Assembly: GCA_963736685.1 (NCBI GenBank)
Contig: CAVTPZ010000018.1
Coordinates: 278,650-342,649 of the forward strand
Reading direction: 5' to 3'
Length of the DNA: 64,000 bases
Origin: DASUPK01 sp963736685
GTDB lineage: Bacteria; Actinomycetota; Thermoleophilia; Solirubrobacterales; 70-9
Each line of letters begins with the position of its first letter. Within the stretch, counting starts at the first letter, position 1. A program made the translations under genes and the position numbers. This document shows, piece by piece, positions 28,680-37,606 of this stretch. The notes under the pieces were generated by a model. That model was not told the origin of the DNA and made no database searches. It saw only the letters and a program-made list of their open reading frames with translations.

Positions 28680-29856
28680 GTGCCACCACCTCCGCGTAGA
28701 CGGCCGCCGTCCGCTCTGCGACGTCGCCCCAGTCGAAGCGGCTGAGATGCTCGAAGGCCTCGGCGGTCAGCCGCCGGCAGAGCTTCGCGTCGTCCAGAAC
28801 CCGGATCGTCATCTCGGCGAGTGACTGCGGGTCCCGGGCGCGGAAACGCAGCCCCACCTCGTCGTGGGGGACCACCTCTCGCAGCCCCCCGGTGTCGGCC
28901 ACGATGCACGGACAACTCGATGCCATCGCCTCGAGCGCGACGAGGCCGAAGGGCTCGTAGATCGAGGGGACCACGCAGACGTCCGCGATCGCGTAGAGCG
29001 AGTGCAGGACGTCGTCGCCGATCCAGCCGACGAAGGTGCCGTGCCCCATCAGGCCGAGTTCCTCCGCCTGGCGCCGGAGCTCCTCCTCGTGGGTGCCGGA
29101 GCCGGCGACCACGAAGCGGGTCTTGGGGAGCCGCTCGATGATCTCCGGGAGCGCCTCGAGCGCGACCTGGAAGCCCTTCTCGTAGACCAGCCGGCCGACC
29201 AGCAGGATCAGCGACTCGTCCGGCTCGGCGAACTCGGCGCGGAGACGGCGGAGCTCCTCATCGTCATGCGGCCGGATCTCGTCGGGATCGATCCCGTTGG
29301 GAATCACCTCGATCGAGGACTCCGGCACGCCGAAGACGTCGACGATCTGCTCGCGCATGAAGGTGGAGCAGGCGATCACGCGATCGGAGCGGTTGGTGAT
29401 CCAGCGCTCAACGCCGTGGATGTAGGACTGCGGGTGCTTCTCAACCCATCCCTGGTGGCGGCCGTGCTCGGTCGCATGGATCGTGGTGACGAGGGGGGCG
29501 TCGAAACGGCGGGCGAGATGGTCGCATGCGTTGGCGACCAGCCAGTCGTGGCCGTGCACGAGGTCGAAGTCGAAGCGATCGCCGAGCTCGACGCCGGCGG
29601 CGAGCATGTCCGAGTTCATCCGCTCGACCCAGGCGACGAACTCGTTGAGCTCGGCGGGTCGGGTGGGTTCCATGACGCGATGGACGTGGACCCCCGCCAG
29701 GATCTCCTCGGACGGCGATTCCTCCCCGCCACGGGTGAGCACGTGGACCTCGGCGTCGTGCTCCACGAGCGCCTCGGAAAGCTTGCGGACATGGCGGGCC
29801 AAGCCGCCCTCGATCAGCGGGGGGTACTCCCAGGAGAGGATCAGGACGCGATTCAT
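28651..29856 (-). CDS. Family 4 glycosyltransferase (glucan synthase type)
   Basis: The 401-residue protein has GT-B features: N-terminal VLILSWEYPPLIEGGLARHV, the middle region FDFDLVHGHDWLVANACDHL, the nucleotide-sugar site LVGRLVYEKGFQVALEAL and the E-x7-E signature YEPFGLVALEAMAS. This is the GT4 group that includes mycobacterial Rv3032 and bacterial glycogen-synthase-like enzymes using ADP- or UDP-glucose. It lies directly after a GH57 branching-enzyme gene and a methyltransferase gene, the gene order of the mycobacterial methylglucose lipopolysaccharide locus. It probably elongates an alpha-1,4-glucan. Confidence 0.92.
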   Translation of the reverse strand: MNRVLILSWEYPPLIEGGLARHVRKLSEALVEHDAEVHVLTRGGEESPSEEILAGVHVHRVMEPTRPAELNEFVAWVERMNSDMLAAGVELGDRFDFDLVHGHDWLVANACDHLARRFDAPLVTTIHATEHGRHQGWVEKHPQSYIHGVERWITNRSDRVIACSTFMREQIVDVFGVPESSIEVIPNGIDPDEIRPHDDEELRRLRAEFAEPDESLILLVGRLVYEKGFQVALEALPEIIERLPKTRFVVAGSGTHEEELRRQAEELGLMGHGTFVGWIGDDVLHSLYAIADVCVVPSIYEPFGLVALEAMASSCPCIVADTGGLREVVPHDEVGLRFRARDPQSLAEMTIRVLDDAKLCRRLTAEAFEHLSRFDWGDVAERTAAVYAEVVALDAAARRPA

Positions 29857-29867
29857 GGTCAGGGCAT

Positions 29868-31284
29868 CTAGGGCTCGAGCAGCGGCGCCAGGCTCAGGTC
29901 AGGGGCGAGATTGCGCACGCGTGCATCGACCGCGTCCGAGGAGTCTATGGCCTCCAGCAGGGCCTGAGCGTGGGCGGTCGCCCGCGTATACGGATAGTCC
30001 CCCGCCTGGCCGCGATGGTCCATGAAGGCCCAGTCGCTCGACTGCAGGGCCAGCAGTTCTCGGGCGGCCCGGCACGCCGCCTCGGGCTCCAGGCGACCCA
30101 TGCCGAGTGCCCGGAGAAGTCGGAGCTCAGACCGCCGCGTCGCCCAGACCAGGTCGGATACCGCCGGCGAGTCCCACGTCTCGAGGCTCTTTCCCGCGCC
30201 CCAGCTTGACTCGCCGATCGGCCGCTCCTCGGGCTGGTGCTCGCGGAGCGCCTCGGGCAACGTCAAGAGGCGAACCCCCTCTGTCTCGGCCCCCCGCAGA
30301 ACCTCGTGAAGCCAGGTGGGGCCCTCGGCCCACCAGTGGCCGAGCAGTTCCGTGTCGATCGCGAAAACGCACAGCCCCCGGGGCGCCGTGACGGGACCGG
30401 TGCTCGTCCAGGCGGTCGCGCACCGCGCCCAGGAAAGTCGAGGCGTGCTCGCTCGCCCGATCCGACGCTGCGGCCGGGTCGTAGGGATCTCCCGAGATCG
30501 ACCACAGACGCATCCCGTTCGGCGAGAGGCGGTAGTACTCGAGATAGCTCGGGTCCGAGGGATAGCCGCGCTCGGACCAGACGAGCTCGACGGTCGGCCA
30601 GTCGATCGTGAAGCCCACCGGGCCACCCGGCAGCCGCACCGGCGTCAACGCCGACGTGCCGTCCTCTCGCGCGCTCTGGTCGAGGCAGGTGAAGCCCAGC
30701 GCGCGCTCGGCGAGGATCGCCTCCAGCCCCGGCACGTAGGCGCATTCGGGCAGCCAGAAGCCCTCGGCGGCTGCGCCGAACCGACGCTCGTGAGAGCGCA
30801 GCCCGGCATCTACCTGGAGACGGCGCCCGGCCAGGGTCGCGACCTTGGGCAGGACTGCATGAGTCGCCGCGGATGGGATCAGCACGATCCGGCCGGAGTC
30901 GGCCGCCTCCTGGAAAGCCGTCAGCGGGTGCTCCTCCAGGCTCTCGAGGCGTTCGATCGCCCGGGCGTACAGCTGGATGCTGGCCTCGGCCGCGGGCCGC
31001 AGGTCGGCCTCGCTCGCCGCCGCGTCCCGGGTGGCGGCCTCCACCCGGTGCTCGGCCAGGAAGGCGAGCAGCCTCTCCCCCACCCCATCGGCCTCGAGCT
31101 GGTCAGCCAGCACCGGAGTGATCGTCATCGTGACGTGCTCGGCAACCTCGAGCACCGGCAGATGAGAGCGCGCGAAGGCCTCGAACAGCCACTCCTCGCC
31201 GAACGGATAGGTCCCGAACCCCTCCACGTACGGCATGTGCGAGTGGAGGACGATCGCGAGATCGCCGGCCGTGCGGTCGGACAT
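29868..31284 (-). CDS. GH57/DUF1957 alpha-glucan branching enzyme (one frameshift)
   Basis: The protein starts MSDRTAGDLAIVLHSHMPYV at ATG 31284. It contains the catalytic nucleophile region GFWLPECAYVPGLEAIL and GFTIDWPTVELVWSERGYP. After a frame change near 30395 it has CVFAIDTELLGHWWAEGPTW with the second catalytic carboxylate, and a C-terminal helical domain (SDLVWATRRSELRLLRAL, LALQSSDWAFMDH). Repaired length is ~471 residues, short for the family but close to some actinobacterial forms. It transfers alpha-1,4 chains to make alpha-1,6 branches. The ATG lies 1 base after the methyltransferase stop. Confidence 0.88.
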
Positions 31285-31285
31285 C

Positions 31286-32047
31286 TCAGGCGCGGCAGAC
31301 GGCCAGGAAGTCGAGCGCGCGATCGAGGCCGTCGGCCCGCAGGCGGAAGTCGCCTGCGCTGATCGCCGGGATGAAGCGGTCGTAGAACGGCTTGGTGAGG
31401 TGGAGGGCGGGATGGATCCGGTCCCAGCCCGCCCGGATTGCGAGCTCATGGGCCCGCAGCTTGCGGGCATGGAAGAGGCCGAGCAGCTCGACGCTCGCGA
31501 AGTGCGGCTCCAGCAGCTCTCGGTACTGGGTGGCGTCGTATTCGCGCAGGTGCCAGGGGTTGTCCGACTTCTTGGCGCCCGGCGGGGCGAGGGTGAGTCG
31601 GTTGGGAGTCGAGATATACGCGGCGGGTGCGATGCGGGAAATCGTCTCGACGAGCTTGTCGGGCTCGTGGATGTGCTCGATGGTCTGGAGGAAGACCACC
31701 GCGTCCACGTCCTCATCGAAGTCCTCGACCAGACCCCGCTCGAAGCGCAGGTTCGGGCGGCGGTAACGGGCGCGGGCGTGCTCGAATGCCTCGGGGTTCG
31801 CGTCCACGCCGACCACCTGGGCGGCGCGGCGGGCGAGCAGGTCCGAGCCATAGCCCTCGCCGCAGGCGAGGTCGACGACGCGCAGGCCCGCGCAGCGATC
31901 GGCGATCCACTCGTAGACCGCGACGTGACGGCGGTACCAGTAGTTCTCCTCGGGCACGTCGGGCAGGGTGCGCTCGCCGGTCAGTTCGAGCGGCGGAACC
32001 CCCTCCGCCTGGTCGGCCTGGAGATAGGTCTGTTCGACTTCACTCAT
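31286..32047 (-). CDS. Class I SAM-dependent methyltransferase of the glucan cluster
   Basis: The 253-residue protein has motif I RVVDLACGEGYGSDLLARR, an acidic motif II (VVGVDANPEAFEHA), and AVVFLQTIEHIHEPDKLVE. This is the UbiG-type class I fold. It is the first gene of a run that continues with the GH57 enzyme, the GT4 enzyme and a small membrane protein. In mycobacteria Rv3030 holds the same place before Rv3031 (GH57) and Rv3032 (GT4), where the locus makes 6-O-methylglucose lipopolysaccharide. By analogy it may methylate glucose units; this is inference from gene order. Confidence 0.85.
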   Translation of the reverse strand: MSEVEQTYLQADQAEGVPPLELTGERTLPDVPEENYWYRRHVAVYEWIADRCAGLRVVDLACGEGYGSDLLARRAAQVVGVDANPEAFEHARARYRRPNLRFERGLVEDFDEDVDAVVFLQTIEHIHEPDKLVETISRIAPAAYISTPNRLTLAPPGAKKSDNPWHLREYDATQYRELLEPHFASVELLGLFHARKLRAHELAIRAGWDRIHPALHLTKPFYDRFIPAISAGDFRLRADGLDRALDFLAVCRA

Positions 32048-32160
32048 CGCGGGGAAGTTAGGGGCTACACCGTTTTCGTAGAGTGCGATTCGGCCGCGAG
32101 CGATGAGCTTCGGCCGGCGGTCGCGTCATAGACGGGGTATCCCCAAGGAAGGTAAGACGG

Positions 32161-33183
32161 TTGAGCGAGGACATCGGAAAAACCCCTGCCATTGAGGCTC
32201 GAGGCCTGACACGGACCTTCAAGGGCGACGTCGAGGCGGTCCGCGGTGTCGACGTCAGCGTGCCCGAGGGCGAGATCTTCGGCTTCCTCGGCCCGAACGG
32301 AGCCGGCAAGTCCACCACGATCAGAATGCTGTGCACGCTGCTACCTCCGACCGATGGCAGCGCCCTGGTCGCGGGCCATGACGTGGTCGACGAGGGCGAC
32401 GAGGTGCGCCGAAGCATCGGTGTGGCCCTGCAGGAGATCGGCCTGGACCCGGTCCAGACCGGCCGGGAGCTGCTCGAGCTTCAGTGTGGCCTTTACGGAA
32501 TCACCGGAAGCGCAGGGCGTGAGCGCACCAACGAGCTGCTTGAGCTTGTCGGCCTGACAGATGCCGCGGAGCGACGGACCAAGACCTATTCCGGAGGGAT
32601 GAAGCGCCGCCTGGACCTGGCAAGCGCGCTCGTCCACCAGCCCAAGGTGCTGTTTCTCGACGAGCCGACCACGGGTCTCGACCCGGCATCCAGGCTGACC
32701 GTCTGGGAGGAGGTGCGCAGCATCAACGCGACGGGCACCACGATCTTCCTCACCACCCAGTACCTGGAGGAGGCCGACGAGCTCTGCGAGCGACTGGCGA
32801 TCATCGACGCGGGGAAGATCGTCGCCGAGGGGACGCCCGAGAAGCTCAAGGGCGACCTTGGAAACGACGTCGTCACCGTCCAGCTCAAGGGCGCTGACCC
32901 CGACACGACCCAGTCCGCGATCGGCGAGCTGCCGGGTCTCGAGCGCGTCGTCCCGGCAGAGGATGCGCTGGCCCTCTACGTGGAGGACGGCGCCGCCTCG
33001 ATCGCGGCGATCGTCGGACGGCTGCACGGGGCGGGTGTTGACGTTGGCGCGATCGCCGTCGACCAGCCCTCGCTCGACGACGTCTTCCTCGAGGCGACCG
33101 GGAGGCGGCTCGAGGGCGCCGGTGAGGGAGAGGATCTCGGCGTCGAACAGGACGAGGCCGCGGCGAGGGTGCTGGCGTCATGA
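32161..33183 (+). CDS. DrrA-type ABC transporter ATP-binding protein
   Basis: The 340-residue ATPase has Walker A FLGPNGAGKSTTIRML, signature YSGGMKRRLDLASAL, Walker B VLFLDEPTTGLDPAS and the H-loop position, which reads Q (FLTTQYLEEADELC) as in the DrrA/daunorubicin subfamily. A C-terminal domain (about 240-325) is typical of that group. The start is TTG 32161 with AAGGAAGG upstream. It powers export through the overlapping permease gene; such pairs move lipids, antibiotics or polyketides. The substrate is unknown. Confidence 0.92.
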   Translation: MSEDIGKTPAIEARGLTRTFKGDVEAVRGVDVSVPEGEIFGFLGPNGAGKSTTIRMLCTLLPPTDGSALVAGHDVVDEGDEVRRSIGVALQEIGLDPVQTGRELLELQCGLYGITGSAGRERTNELLELVGLTDAAERRTKTYSGGMKRRLDLASALVHQPKVLFLDEPTTGLDPASRLTVWEEVRSINATGTTIFLTTQYLEEADELCERLAIIDAGKIVAEGTPEKLKGDLGNDVVTVQLKGADPDTTQSAIGELPGLERVVPAEDALALYVEDGAASIAAIVGRLHGAGVDVGAIAVDQPSLDDVFLEATGRRLEGAGEGEDLGVEQDEAAARVLAS

Positions 33184-33935
33184 CCGAGGTTCTGCTGCTC
33201 GGGCGTCGCGCCGTGCGGGAGGTCGTCCGGTATCCGGAGGCGACGATCCCGACTCTGTTCATCCCACTCTTCTTCCTGGCGGTGAACATCGGGCAGGTCT
33301 CGAAGACCTTCCCGAGCACCACGCCCTTCCTCCACGGCCAGGGCTACGTGGCGTTCCAGATGCCGGTCTCACTGATGTTCGCCGTGGCGACCGCCACGAC
33401 CGGGCTGGCGCTCGTCACCGAGATCGACAGCGGCTACTTCGACAAGCTGCTCGTCGCGCCGATCCGGCGCACGTCGCTGATCGTCGGCAGGCTCGGGGCC
33501 GACCTGGTGCGCGGCATCGCGGCGTCGACTGTGGTTCTGCTGGCCGGGCTCGCGTTCGGAGCGCACATCGAGTCGGGTGTGCTCGGTGCGATCGTCTGCG
33601 TCCTGCTCGCCTCGCTCTTCGGCGTGGCCTATGCCGGCTTCGGGATCCTGGTGGCGCTCACCACTCGAAACGTGCAGGCGACCAACACCAGCTTCCTGCT
33701 CTTCTTCCCTCTGCTCTTCCTGACGCCGAACTTCGTCCCGTTCGACCGCCTCTCGCCGGTGATGGAGACGCTCGCGCGCATCAACCCGGTGAGCTACGTG
33801 ATCGTTGGAATCCGTTCGCTGATCATCGACGGCTGGGTAGTGGACAAGATCCTCGTCTGCCTCGGGGTGATCCTGGTGATGGGCGTGGTCCTGATCGGCC
33901 TCTCGTTACGGGCGATTCGCACTTACGACCGCTAG
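33180..33935 (+). CDS. ABC-2 type permease (DrrB-like)
   Basis: The 251-residue protein has six predicted membrane segments in the ABC-2 pattern (TIPTLFIPLFFLAVNIGQVS, LMFAVATATTGLALVTEID, ASTVVLLAGLAFGAHI, VCVLLASLFGVAYAGFGI, LLFFPLLFLTPNFVPFDRLS, LGVILVMGVVLIGLSLRA). The central motif NPVSYVIVGIRSLI is typical of DrrB-like exporters. Its ATG overlaps the ATPase stop by 4 bases (ATGA), so the two form one transporter. Its TAG stop is the first codon of a family-1 repeat. Confidence 0.9.
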   Translation: MTEVLLLGRRAVREVVRYPEATIPTLFIPLFFLAVNIGQVSKTFPSTTPFLHGQGYVAFQMPVSLMFAVATATTGLALVTEIDSGYFDKLLVAPIRRTSLIVGRLGADLVRGIAASTVVLLAGLAFGAHIESGVLGAIVCVLLASLFGVAYAGFGILVALTTRNVQATNTSFLLFFPLLFLTPNFVPFDRLSPVMETLARINPVSYVIVGIRSLIIDGWVVDKILVCLGVILVMGVVLIGLSLRAIRTYDR

Positions 33936-34029
33936 CGGCGACCAGGCCGCTCCACTTAGAGCGGAGGGCGAAGCCCGGAGCGACTTATGTGGGGTGGCCG
34001 CTTGTCGCCGCGATCTGATGGCGAAGCCG
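33933..34029 (+). repeat. Repeat family 1, full copy B
   Basis: The 97-base element starts TAGCGGCGACCAGGCCGC, with TAG being the permease stop, and ends TCTGATGGCGAAGCCG. Its closing stem is GCGGCGAC/GTCGCCGC, where copies A and D have GCGGCCAC/GTGGCCGC: a compensatory C-G to G-C change that keeps pairing. Confidence 0.75.
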
Positions 34030-34047
34030 TAGCTACGATCCGCCGTC

Positions 34048-34956
34048 ATGCCCGTGCCCTCGACGCCCGAGCGCATCAAGGAGGTCAACGAGCGCTACCA
34101 CGACGTGGCGGCCTCGTCCTACGACGCCAAGTGGGGGATCGACTTCGGCGGCATCGGCCAGGAGCAGGTGACCGTCAAGTTGCGAAAGGCGCTCGGCTAT
34201 TGGCCGGAGGCACCCTTCGGCGACGCGCTCGAGATCGGCTCCGGGACCGGCTACTTCTCCCTCAACCTGTTGCAGGCGGGGGCGATCGAGCGGGCCACCG
34301 CCACGGACATCTCGCCCGGGATGCTGGCGACTCTGGAGGCGAACGCGGAGCGGCTGGGGCTCGACGTGACCACCGCCGCCGCCGAGGCCGAGACGCTTCC
34401 GTTCCCGGACGAGAGCTTCGACCTCGTCTTCGGCCACGCGGTGCTCCATCACATCCCGGACCTCCGCCAGGCGTTCTCGGAGTTCGCGCGGGTGCTGCGG
34501 CCGGGCGGGACGGTGGCGTTCTGCGGCGAGCCGTCGCGATACGGGGACTTTCTCGCCGCCATCCCAAAGCGGACGGCGCTGCTCACGGCTCCCCTCTGGC
34601 GGCGGCTGGTCGGCGCATCGGCGCGGGACTACGAGGCGGAGGCCGTGGAGCACAGGCATGACCTCGAGCCGGAGGTCGACGTGCACGCCTTCTCGCCCGG
34701 CGACCTGCGCCGCTTCTGCGATGAAGCCGCCTTCGCCGACGTCAGGGTGAAGGGCGAAGAGCTGCTCGCTTCGATTCATGGCTGGACGGTGAGGACGCTC
34801 GAGGCGAGCGCCGAGCCGGATGAGGTGCCGTGGGGCTGGCGGCGCTTCGCGTTCCGGAGCTACATCGCCCTCCAGCGGGTGGACAACCAGCTCCTGGAGC
34901 CGCGGCTCCCGCCGCAGCTCTTCTACAACCTGCTCCTCTCGGCGCGGCGCCCCTAG
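34048..34956 (+). CDS. Class I SAM-dependent methyltransferase
   Basis: The 302-residue protein has motif I DALEIGSGTGYFSLNLLQAG, TATDISPGMLATLEANAE, LPFPDESFDLVFGHAVLHHI and LRPGGTVAFCGEPSRYGD. This is the methyltransferase-11 pattern. The C-terminal ~100 residues (VHAFSPGDLRRFCDEAAFAD, YIALQRVDNQLLEPRLPP) are not diagnostic. The substrate is unknown. The start ATG lies 18 bases after repeat copy B. The gene ends overlapping the convergent small membrane-protein gene by 4 bases. Confidence 0.85.
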   Translation: MPVPSTPERIKEVNERYHDVAASSYDAKWGIDFGGIGQEQVTVKLRKALGYWPEAPFGDALEIGSGTGYFSLNLLQAGAIERATATDISPGMLATLEANAERLGLDVTTAAAEAETLPFPDESFDLVFGHAVLHHIPDLRQAFSEFARVLRPGGTVAFCGEPSRYGDFLAAIPKRTALLTAPLWRRLVGASARDYEAEAVEHRHDLEPEVDVHAFSPGDLRRFCDEAAFADVRVKGEELLASIHGWTVRTLEASAEPDEVPWGWRRFAFRSYIALQRVDNQLLEPRLPPQLFYNLLLSARRP

Positions 34957-35213
34957 CCGAGCTTGCGGATCGCCCGCCACGCCTGATCGGCGGCCAGCAG
35001 GATGAGGATGGTCCCGAGGGCGAGCGCGAGCAGCGCCCAGCTGGTGCCCGGCCGGAGGCCGAGCGCGCCCGCGAGGATCATCGAGGCGCCCCAGAGGGTC
35101 GCCACGATCGCCGCCAGCAGCTTGCTGAGCAGCGACATGTAGGTCTCATCGTGCTGGTCGAGGCTGGCCGCGCTGCGGACGATGCCGCTGCGCTCCGGCG
35201 ACGGTTTCGCCAT
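34953..35213 (-). CDS. Small two-helix membrane protein
   Basis: From ATG 35213 the 86-residue protein has a polar N-terminus (MAKPSPERSGIVRSAASLDQ). Two membrane helices follow (LLAAIVATLWGASMILAGAL and WALLALALGTILILLAADQA) with a short basic end. No family is recognised. It is convergent with the methyltransferase. An upstream in-frame ATG at 35249 would add 12 residues without support. Confidence 0.6.
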   Translation of the reverse strand: MAKPSPERSGIVRSAASLDQHDETYMSLLSKLLAAIVATLWGASMILAGALGLRPGTSWALLALALGTILILLAADQAWRAIRKLG

Positions 35214-35264
35214 CTTTGAAGGATCGGCGATCGGGCAGGGCCCGTTCACCGGCTTGGCCGAATG

Positions 35265-35591
35265 TCAGCCGCGTCCGCCGGGCTCTTCGCCGACGTTGCG
35301 GTCGGCCCAGGGAATCGCCTCGAGCCGCTCGTCCGGGATCGGATCGCCGCTCACGACCGACTTCCCGTAGGTCCCGTCCTCGAGGCGCTGCTCGGCCCGC
35401 TTGATCTCCTCGAGATTCCGCTTGAAGTCCTCGACGAAGGCGCTGTCGGTGCTGGCCTGCTCGAGGTCGTTTGCCTCATCACCCGAGTCCTCGGGCTCAT
35501 CGGAGGTGTCGGGCTCCTCATGCTCCTTGAGCTCTCCCTCGATGCGTGCCTTCTCCTCGGCGAGTCGGGCGCGTGCGTGTTCTGTGTCCAT
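35265..35591 (-). CDS. DksA/TraR-family protein without zinc-finger cysteines
   Basis: The 108-residue protein has an N-terminal charged helix (ARARLAEEKARIEGELKEHE), an acidic loop and the DksA-like second helix FVEDFKRNLEEIKRAEQRL. It then has DGTYGKSVVSGDPIPDERL and EAIPWADRNV. In zinc-containing members the last stretch is 'GTYGxCxxCGxPIPxxRLxALPxAxxC'; here all Cys positions are other residues. It may bind the RNA polymerase secondary channel like DksA, with a fold not held by zinc. The start at 35591 is chosen over 35600 for ribosome-binding-site spacing. Confidence 0.75.
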   Translation of the reverse strand: MDTEHARARLAEEKARIEGELKEHEEPDTSDEPEDSGDEANDLEQASTDSAFVEDFKRNLEEIKRAEQRLEDGTYGKSVVSGDPIPDERLEAIPWADRNVGEEPGGRG

Positions 35592-35646
35592 GGCACGCAT
35601 CCTATTGGCCGGGCCGTGCGGAGGCCTGCGCGTTCGCTCGCTGGTG

Positions 35647-35814
35647 GCGGGACGCACGTCAACACCGACAATGAATGGAGGGCGGCACCGTCGTCGGCGC
35701 CATGTCCCAGCTCGAGAGGTCGTTTGCAGCCTTTTGGGGGCTATAGCACCGTCAATGCTGCAAACGACCGATGGGCCGGGCCGATACCTCTGACCCACCC
35801 CCTTCATCGCCGCT
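35647..35814. repeat. Repeat family 2, copy a (one CTATAG hairpin)
   Basis: The ~168-base intergenic element starts GCGGGACGCACGTCAACA and ends CCCTTCATCGCCGC. The ends are partly inverted to each other. Inside is a hairpin at 35719-35768 with stem GTCGTTTGCAGC/GCTGCAAACGAC and an apical GGGGGCTATAGCACC. The copy at 48176-48427 shares the ends, the stem sequence and the CTATAG loop. Confidence 0.7.
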
Positions 35815-35826
35815 TTTCTTCCCGCC

Positions 35827-37552
35827 CTACCCGAACGTGAACGCGTATCCCGTGATTCCCGGATCGAGGATCAGCGAGAGGCGGTGTTGCGACACCGCCG
35901 GGAGGTCGACGAGGCGGTAGAGGCGCTGCGCCTGAATGGTCGCCCGGCCGTTGTGGACGTCCGCCCCCGCGAGCTTCGCGGGTATCGGCTTGCCGTCGAG
36001 GAGCACCTGGACGTGGCGCGCCTGGTCGGGTGAGCCCAGGACGAGGTAGACGCGGCGCGCGTTGAATTCCGTGTCGATCTCGGCGCCCTGGCCGGCCGTC
36101 GCGTCCTCATCGGTGACTCCCCAGTGCCCTGCGTAGGCGAACTGGTTCACGGAGAGCGGGCCGGCGGCTGCGCCGAAGTCCTGGTCGCCGGGATGAACCG
36201 GCGTCACCCAGCCCATCGCGCGCGCGGCGCCCAGATAGGTCTCGGGGGTCGTGGTGCCCGCCGATGGCGCCTGCGCGGCGGCCCTGGAGCCCGAGCCGAG
36301 CTTCGAGTGGCCGGCCTCTCGGAGCAACGTCCTGATCGCCCGCTCGGTCTCCGCGTAGTCGCCCTCGCCGAAGTGCGCCTGACGCACATTGCCCTGGGCG
36401 TCGACCAGGTAGTCGGCGGGCCAGTACTGGTTCCCCCAGGCGTCCCAGGTGGCGAGGTCGTTGTCCTGCGCGACCGGATAGGTCAGGTGGTTCTGGCGAA
36501 TCGCCGCTTGAACGTTCGAGGCGTCCTTTTCGAAGGGGAACTCCGGCGAATGGACCCCGACCACCGTGAAACCCTGGCCGCCGTAGCGTTGCTGCCAGGC
36601 CTCCAGGTAGGGCAGCGTGCGAATGCAGTTGATGCAGGTGTAGGTCCAGAAGTCGACCAGCACGACCTTGCCGCGCAGATCGCTCATCGAGAGCGACTCG
36701 CCGCCCGGAGTGTTGAACCAGTCCTGCGTGCCGGTGAAGTCGGGCGCCTGCCCGTAGGTCTGCAGGCTCACCGGCTGATTGAGCTCGTCGGCCGGCACCA
36801 CGGGGGTTCCGTGCTGGCTCACGCTGGCGAGCGGAGTCGAGATCGCCTTGCTCTTCTCGAGGCTCTCCGTCGGATTGACCAGGAACCGCGGCAGCGCGCT
36901 CGCGATCTCGGTCTGGAAGCGAACGTCCCAGTTGGCGGTCATGGCGATCGCGACCAGCACCATCACCGCGCCCATCGCCATCTGCACCCGGCCGCGCACC
37001 GGGTTGAGCCGCTGTGTGAGCCGACGTCCGCCGAGCAGGAGCAGGTAGAGCACGATCGCCGACCCCACGGCGTAGGAGAGCGCAACCGCGAGCCGGCCGG
37101 CGGTGAAGTCCTGGGCGGCGGAGACCACGATCACCCCGGCGAGGATCGGCCCCGCACAGGGCGCATAGACAAGCCCGAGGCTCGCTCCCACGATCAGCCC
37201 GGAGCCGAAACCGTCGCCGCGGAAGCGGGCGGGGCCGGGCGCGAGGCGGCTCACAAAGGCCTCGAGCCGGTCGCCGATCGGCGGAATCAGCAAGGAGAAC
37301 CCGAAGACGAAGAGGACCGCGATCGCCAGGTCGCGCGCGAACCCGTTCGGCAGCCCCAAGAGCGTTGATCACATAGACCAGCGCGACCGTCGCGAAGGTG
37401 AACGAGATCGCCAGTCCGGTGACGACGCCGAGCGGCCGCCGCCGGTCGCCGGTGACGCCCGCCGCGAGCACGGCGGGCAGGATCGGCAGCACGCACGGGG
37501 ACAGGGCCGTGCCCGCCCCCGCCACGAACGCGAACAGCATCAGCAGAGCCAT
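35827..37552 (-). CDS. DipZ-like fusion: CcdA membrane domain, TlpA thioredoxin domain, C-terminal beta domain (one frameshift)
   Basis: The membrane part has paired redox cysteines in TALSPCVLPILPAVLAAG and LGLVYAPCAGPILAGVIV, as in CcdA/DsbD. A frame change near 37365 (after ALVYVINALG, before LPNGFARDLAIAV) is needed. The outer part is a thioredoxin domain with VDFWTYTCINCIRTLPYLE and VGVHSPEFPFEKD. The last ~170 residues match the carbohydrate-binding-like end of mycobacterial DipZ (HWGVTDEDATAGQGAEID, VYLVLGSPDQARHVQVLLDG). It moves reducing power across the membrane to extracellular thiols or to cytochrome c assembly; a c-type cytochrome is encoded at 3.3 kb. Confidence 0.88.
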
Positions 37553-37606
37553 CGCTCTCCAGACTCGTTCATCCACCCAGCGTTACGCCGGGCGGTTACG
37601 CGCGGA

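Noticed and set aside
36124..37368. Plus-strand open frame of 414 codons
   Set aside because: Antisense to the DipZ-like gene, which has clear CcdA and thioredoxin motifs.
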